DNA of 64,000 nt from Puccinellia tenuiflora (lineage: Eukaryota > Streptophyta > Magnoliopsida > Poales > Poaceae). The position numbers and the translations under genes are program-made. Under the pieces are notes generated by a model. The model made no database searches. It saw only the letters and a list, made by a program, of their open reading frames with translations, and was not told where the DNA came from. Where the stretch lies: NCBI GenBank assembly GCA_012064385.1, contig QRDG01000416.1, positions 372,001-436,000 on the forward strand, given 5' to 3'. Positions within the stretch are counted from its first letter, which is position 1, and each line of letters begins with the position of its first letter. Shown here one piece after another: positions 58,480 to 64,000 of the stretch.

Positions 58480-60872
58480 TGAAAGAACAAACGATGCCCG
58501 AGATGTCGCCTTGAGGGGGGGGGGGTGAATAGGCGATTACAACTTTTTCTAATTAGGGGCTTGATAATTGCGGAAGAAAACTATGTGTTTAAATTAACAA
58601 GCCAACAACCTAATTACTAGGTTTGCCTATGTGCACCAACAACTTAAGCTAGGCAATTTAAGCAACAAGGTGATAGCAAGATAAGAACTTCAAGCACGAA
58701 GGCTATCACAAATGTAAATTGCATAAGTAAAGCTCGGGTATAGAAATAACCGAGGCACGCGGAGACGAGGATGTATTCCCGAGTTCCTCCTTGTTAAGGG
58801 AGTACGTCTCGTTGGAGGGGTGTGAGCTCGCCACAAGAGGCCTACTCAAGATGCCACAAAGGCCTCACCCTATTCTCCGATGAACCTCACCCAAGGGATT
58901 GGTTCACCTTCCACTATCGGAATCCTTCGGGGCGGATTCCGGAGCCCTTTACAACTCTTCTTGGGGCACACACCCACAACTCAATTGGGGGCTCCCAAAC
59001 TCGTGCCGAAGCTTCACAACTCGAAGGCTTCGCGGCACCTCCAACCGTCTAGGGTACACAATGCACCCAAGAGGCAACAAGCTCTTGGGAACACAATGCA
59101 CCCAAGAGTAACAAGCTTCTAAACTTCGATCTTCACGTATCACCGTGGAGAGAGCAACCCGATGCAACTAATGCAAGAGGCAAGAACACACGAAGTGGTC
59201 AAGTCCCTCTCTCTCAAATTCCAACCAAGCAACAAATGCTTTGGGGGGAATAAGAGAGGAAGAACAAAGGGGATGAACACAAAGCAACCCTAAATCTAGA
59301 TCCACAAGTTTCCCACATTTAGAGGGGATTTTGATCGGTGGAATGGTAGATCTAGATCTCCTTCTTGAAACCCTAAAATTGGGCAAGAATCATTGGGGGG
59401 AAGAGAGGAATCAAGCTCACAAGGATTAGAACAAAGGGGAAGAGTAAGAACAAGTGAGCAAGGTGTATATCCAGGTTTTGGGAGGGAGGAGGCTTTTTAT
59501 AGCCTCCCCAAAAACTAGCCGTTGGAGCCTGTCCAGGCCGGAGACTCCGGAGTAAGTGACCGGAGACTCCGGCCTGCTGGGTCATCGGGGAGGTCGGAGA
59601 TTCCGGTCCTTGGGGCCGGAGACTCCGGTCAGGCCGGAGACACCGGGCACCCTCTGGGGGAGCTCCGGACCCCTATCCAGAGGCGCACCACACAGATGCA
59701 AATGGGCTGAGGAAAAATGAGGGCCGAAGATTCCGGGTCCTCGGGCCGGAGACTCCGGTGGGTCGGAGACTCCGGTCCTTCTCCGGGGAAACTCCGGACC
59801 CCTATACAGAACCGCACCACAGCAGACACAAACGTCAGCGAAAACAGGGGGACCGGAGACTCCGGTCCTTTGGGCCGGGACTCCGGTGTGGACGGAAACT
59901 CCGGACCAACTCCGGGGTAGATCCAACAGCAAATTCAAAGCCCCATAACTTTTGCATATGAACTCCGTTTTCGATAATCTTGGACTCGTTCGAATCGTCA
60001 CAATGAGCACAACAAGATTATGCAGAGAAATATCATAGTTCATCAAGATATTATAAAACCAAATGTGGAAGTTTAAAAACTCTTTTTCGCAAACCGGAAA
60101 TGCCACATCTTTTGCAATTGAAGTCCGAAAGTGGTAAGACCAATTTTGTTGGAGAGAGGACAACAAAAGCAACCTTTGTAAAAGGCAAACAAGCAATGGA
60201 GATTTTGCAACGAGATGGAAGATATAAATCTTCCGCATGGATGAACCGGCAAAACTCCAATACCAAAAACACAAAAGGAGACGCAAATGCAAACCGTTTT
60301 CGGTGATCTTGGCTTTGTCATGACAAGCACCAAGACCACACCACGATAAGAGTCCAATAAGAACCAATAAAGATGATTGCATAGATGCAAAGGTTTGTGC
60401 TCTCTATGACGATATGATCACGATATTCGGTCGAGAGCCCCTCTTGATAGTACGGCTATCTATCCTATAACCCGCTCTCTCACTAAACATAATGAGACCG
60501 GTAAAATAGAAACCCTATCAAGATCATACCTTTGCGTTGCGCATTAATCCACTTGAGATCGATGGAGACGATCTTCATCTCTTCAAGACGAACCATCTTC
60601 TTGATTGCGCTTCGCTTGGTGAAGATTCACATGGCTCCCCCATACACCAAGAAGGGAGAAGCACCTCTTCGGCATATCTTCACTTGGCCTTTAACTTGAT
60701 GACGAACACCTTGGCCTTGATCAACAAATGATCTTCTTCCCTTAACCTCGACTCCAACACATGGAGATAAGCAAGCAAATGGACACCTACAAATATAGCT
60801 CAATACAAATATTAGTCCATAGAGATTGTCATTAATTACCAAAACCATGCATGGGGGCAACCATGCACTTTC
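58480..60872 (-). repeat. Antisense 3' LTR of a second Sirevirus
   Basis: On the minus strand it starts TGAAAGTGCATGGTTG at 60872, right after a polypurine tract (60874-60888), and ends GTTCTTTCA at 58480, after the C-run and CGACATCTCG segment typical of these LTRs. No primer-binding site follows, so this is the 3' LTR. TATA box CTATAAAAAG on the minus strand at about 59493-59502. Length 2393 bp. Confidence 0.75.
59525..59915 (-). repeat. Palindrome cluster, CCGGAG-N-CTCCGG
   Basis: Repeated CCGGAGACTCCGG 13-mers and variants (one central base, 6-bp arms), often joined to GGTCC/GGACC, just upstream of the minus-strand TATA box. Confidence 0.85.
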
Positions 60873-62874
60873 AATCTCCCCCATTTTGGTAATTGATGAC
60901 AATCCCATTTAAGAGGGTTTATATAAAGAATAAAGCAACCTTGCACGACAAACAAGCAAGGATGCAAAGCGCATTAAAGGCAAATGCAACAAAAGCATAA
61001 AACCCAAATTCCCTTAAACCCTCTAAACTTCTCCCCCGTTGGCATCGATTGCTGAAATGGGAAGAAAAATTTAGAGAGCCAATATAATAAGAGTTCCTCC
61101 ATAAAGGTGTGCATTTCTCAAGATATGAGTGAAATCAAATGCACTTATTCATTGACGAATAATTAGAGGAAATCCAACTATATTGAGGATCCAAAGATTG
61201 CAAAAATATGTAATCATTTTAAACATCTCCACAAAGGAGCAAAGCAATCGAAAAGATCCAAAGAGAGAGTTCTAAATAAAAATGGAGAAGCTCCCCAATG
61301 TTCATGCACAATGGAGAAGTGCACAAATATGGTATCCTCACTCCCCCAAAATCATCTAGAACACGCAACAAGTGCAATAGTGCATAATGCAATAGCAAAT
61401 CATAGCACTTGCACCAAAGATGTGGTTGAGCCATAAAAAGATACCAATTTTCAAACAAAACATCATAAGATAGGCCCAGCCGAGACAAAAAGATCTTTTA
61501 AAGAAATATGTTCACAAGCTTAGGGATACCAATTGGAAACTAAAACCAATTGAAATTGCCCAAAGCTAGTGAGAGCATTTAGCCAATGAAAAATCAACAT
61601 GCTCACCATGGTAGGCATGAAGTCAAAGATCTTCAATAAAAACATGAGTGTGCAAAGATACCAATAAACAATAAGACAAGCACTCATGAGACAAATTTGG
61701 AGCCACCAAAGAATTATTGATGAAACACAAGGTGGCTCAAAAAGAAATAGGATACCAACTAAAAGATGACCTCTCTCATATGTATAGGTTTCTTATTAGA
61801 CAACCATTGAAGATATACATCCGCAAAGAAACGTATACATACGAAATGGTTCGGGAAAAAGAGAACAAGGTATCCAAAAGGAAGTCATAAATATACAAAC
61901 GAGATTGTTTCTTAAAATCATAGCACATAGCTCAAATTTATCTCATTGTATATAAATGAACTTCAAATATATCAAATGCATCACACATATCACTAAGGGA
62001 ACAAGAGATAGTGGAGATGCTTTGAGTTAGGCAACAAGTATCACAAGGAAATAATACCAATTGAAGAAAATGTTTTTTGCAAATTCATCACACGTATCAC
62101 AAAGATATATTAAGTGAAGAAAATAGGCCAAAACCACAACAATTGCATATAAACGCTTTCATGCCAAGAGGCAACCTACACAAGGTTGGAACTAGAAAAG
62201 TATGCATGGGTAGATACTTGTTACCGAGATGACATTGGTGATGAAGGTGATGAAAGTTGGTTTGACATCAAAGCTTGACTCCGACAATCATACGGTGAGA
62301 ACACCTTCCTTATGAATGAGGCAAGCATCCAATGCATCTCCATTGTACCTAAAACAAAATTAGAATACAAAATGGTTCCCAAACTCATTGGGTTCCATAG
62401 TAGTTAGATCAACTACAATATATAGGACATACTCCACATAAATATGTGCATATAGATATGAAATTGAATTTCATGCACATCTTAGCCGATTTAGGATTCG
62501 GTGGAGCATACCCTATATATTGGATCAACAAAGATAAGCATGCTAAGGTAATATAAATTAGTAACCGAGCATGCAAAGGCTTTCTAGAACAAAAAAAAAT
62601 ACAATTTGGACAAAAACAACAAGTAAACCAAGAAGAGAGCGCACCAAGGTGTGACACAAAAAGGTTGTCCAAATTATATCAAAATCCAAATCAACACATG
62701 ATTGAGGAAAAATCAAATCAACAAATGATTGATCCCAAAACACATCAACACATGAAGTGTGATATCAAAAGGAATCGAATCAACACAACAAATGATCGAT
62801 AAGACACCAATTGAAAATAAGATACCAATTAAAAACAAAAATACCAACTAGGAGAAAAGATACCAAGAAGAGGG
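60873..62874 (-). repeat. Antisense Sirevirus interior (post-pol part)
   Basis: AT-rich, non-coding sequence upstream (on the minus strand) of the polypurine tract. Many short 'gataccaa'/'ataccaatt' repeats are present from 61430 to 62870. No pol or extra ORF remains. It is cut at about 62875 by a gypsy LTR. Confidence 0.6.
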
Positions 62875-63457
62875 TGTTTGATGGGGGGATACTTTATAGG
62901 TAGGCCCATGGACCCGGAAAGTAGACCCGCCAAGACCAAGAAGGCCAACGCCGAGTCACGAGACAAGTCATATGGGCTGGGCTGGAGACAAGCCGACCAA
63001 GGCCCGTGTGGAGAAAGAGGCTCGCCCAAAGAAGGAGTCCAAGTACAGCCCGGAGTCTAACTTGGAAGACCAAGACGTAGAGTAGGACTCCGTGTTCTAG
63101 TGTGACTCGGTATAGCCTGTAAGTCCAGGGACCCGGCAGCCTTTATAAGCAGGGTCCTGGACCTTAGATCGATAAGCTTCAACCAGTAGAGACGAGTTCA
63201 ATCAGTAGAGAGAAACCCTAGCCACCAGAGAGAAGTCGCCGGCTCCTGAGTTGTGGGAGCCGGGTCATTGTAATCGAGACCTAATCAAGAGCAATAACAT
63301 AGAAGCAGGAAGTAGGTCTTTACCTCTAAACAGAGGGGCCGAACCTGGGTAAATCCTTGTTCCCCGGCGAGATTAACCGTTTCCACGTACTTCAATCACT
63401 AATGGCCCCAGAACTCATCTTCCCTGAGGAAGAACTTGCCATGACAACCCCACGACA
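62875..63457 (+). repeat. 5' LTR of a gypsy element
   Basis: The left end is probably TGTTTGATGGGGGGATAC (about 62875), the right end CCCACGACA at 63457, followed by TTGGCGCCCACCGTGGGGC, a primer-binding region common in Triticeae gypsy elements. TATA box TTTATAAG at about 63142. The left border is approximate because the second LTR is outside the window. Confidence 0.6.
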
Positions 63458-64000
63458 GTTGGCGCCCACCGTGGGGCCTATGGTGACGAAAGGAGTTGAG
63501 ATCGTTGGAGCTGCTTGTTGGGCTATGGAGAAGCTCGCCATCGGGCGGGTCTACACTGACGAGCATGGAGAGACCGAGATCGATGACTCAGGCTGGACTT
63601 CGGAGATGAACGAAGTCGACGAGGGTTACCAGCTTGTCTTTGGAGGAATCAACGTGTTCGTCGGGATGGTTTGCGCGTCGGGTCTTTGCGTGAACTCGGC
63701 GGAGTCAGTATCAGAGCCAACCGTTGTCGTCGAGTCCGACGGCGAGGAGTCGGTCGGAACTTCAGAGGTCGGCATCATCGCCGAGTCTGAGGAACCCCTA
63801 GCTGAGAAACCAGAGATGCTGCAAGAGTCAGATTCAGATTATGATGCAGATTCAGAGTCCATCCTACCCTTGTTTGAAGATCGGCTTGGGTATGGGATAG
63901 AGGAAGAGGATTATGAGGAGTCGCCAGTACGCGCTCGTGTTGTGGGAGTCTACATGTCTGGAAACACTGGGAATCAGTTTGATCCGACTCTATTGACAAA
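63402..64000 (+). CDS. Gypsy gag-like ORF, open at window end
   Basis: An uninterrupted frame runs from ATG 63402 (or 63480) to the window edge, at least 173 codons from the second ATG. From ATG 63402 the first ~18 codons lie inside the LTR and the frame crosses the primer-binding site. The product is very acidic (for example EESDSDYDADSESI-like runs at about 63825-63860) with no recognised domain yet; gag domains would be expected further right. ATG 63480, just after the primer-binding site, is the conventional choice. Codon use looks coding and no stop occurs, so the element may be young. Confidence 0.55.
   Translation, partial: MAPELIFPEEELAMTTPRQLAPTVGPMVTKGVEIVGAACWAMEKLAIGRVYTDEHGETEIDDSGWTSEMNEVDEGYQLVFGGINVFVGMVCASGLCVNSAESVSEPTVVVESDGEESVGTSEVGIIAESEEPLAEKPEMLQESDSDYDADSESILPLFEDRLGYGIEEEDYEESPVRARVVGVYMSGNTGNQFDPTLLT

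Noticed and set aside
58822..59122. Overlapping 70-80-residue ORFs in the Sirevirus LTR
   Set aside because: Shadows in repetitive LTR sequence; three frames are open at once with no domain.
1..64000. CRISPR array, bacterial operon, tRNA or rRNA genes
   Set aside because: No regularly spaced repeat array, ribosome-binding-site-led operon, or tRNA/rRNA signature was found; the palindrome clusters are irregularly spaced and lie in LTR retrotransposons.

Overview
This is a nuclear segment from a large-genome grass, almost certainly a Triticeae species (wheat, Aegilops, barley or rye type). Three ordinary multi-exon plant genes sit in a sea of nested transposons. The family signatures are typical of that tribe: Athila-like Ty3/gypsy elements with a tRNA-Asp primer-binding site, Sirevirus-type Ty1/copia elements with LTRs starting TGAAAG and palindrome clusters, Stowaway, Harbinger and hAT MITEs, and Helitrons. 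No bacterial, organellar, rRNA, tRNA or CRISPR feature was seen.

Genes, left to right: (1) an ESCRT-III/SNF7-family protein, the plant CHMP7 homologue, + strand, 8 coding exons, 11532-14349; (2) a phytochrome-interacting bHLH factor closest to rice PIL15, - strand, 17823-19949, whose start codon is split by an intron; (3) plastid protoporphyrinogen IX oxidase, - strand, 9 exons, 53021-56642. All three gene models close in frame with GT/AG introns. From memory, rice PIL15 and the plastid PPOX gene are neighbours on rice chromosome 1, which would place this window on Triticeae group 3; this needs checking. The genes are not an operon and share no obvious pathway, although a PIF factor and a tetrapyrrole enzyme are both light-related.

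Repeats by region. 1-11.4 kb: gypsy debris, a solo LTR (2014-3598, 5-bp target duplication) inside an oppositely oriented LTR, a 2.46-kb Helitron with both ends visible (3753-6209), an antisense gypsy LTR carrying a hAT MITE (7365-7944), and a second hAT MITE (11009-11391) just upstream of the CHMP7 start codon. 14.9-24.7 kb: an antisense LTR remnant, an antisense copia remnant and a LINE fragment. 24.7-38.6 kb: one gypsy element (gag and protease remnants, no RT) split by a probable ~6.9-kb Helitron. 38.6-52.7 kb: the 3' half of a Sirevirus (RT/RNase H, then an extra post-pol ORF, PPT and 3' LTR). It is interrupted by an Athila-like element with a rearranged LTR-LTR end (40031-48028) and by a Harbinger MITE (51810-52596). 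57-62.9 kb: Stowaway and Harbinger MITEs, then a second, antisense Sirevirus end with a different palindrome cluster. 62.9-64 kb: the start of another gypsy element with an ORF open at the window end.

No new coding system was recognised. The most interesting items are structural: two Sirevirus LTRs whose palindromes differ in sequence but share the same 6-1-6 layout, the head-to-head LTR pair, the two Helitrons (one holding a duplicated exon-like segment), the MITE at the CHMP7 promoter, and the split start codon of the PIL15-like gene.
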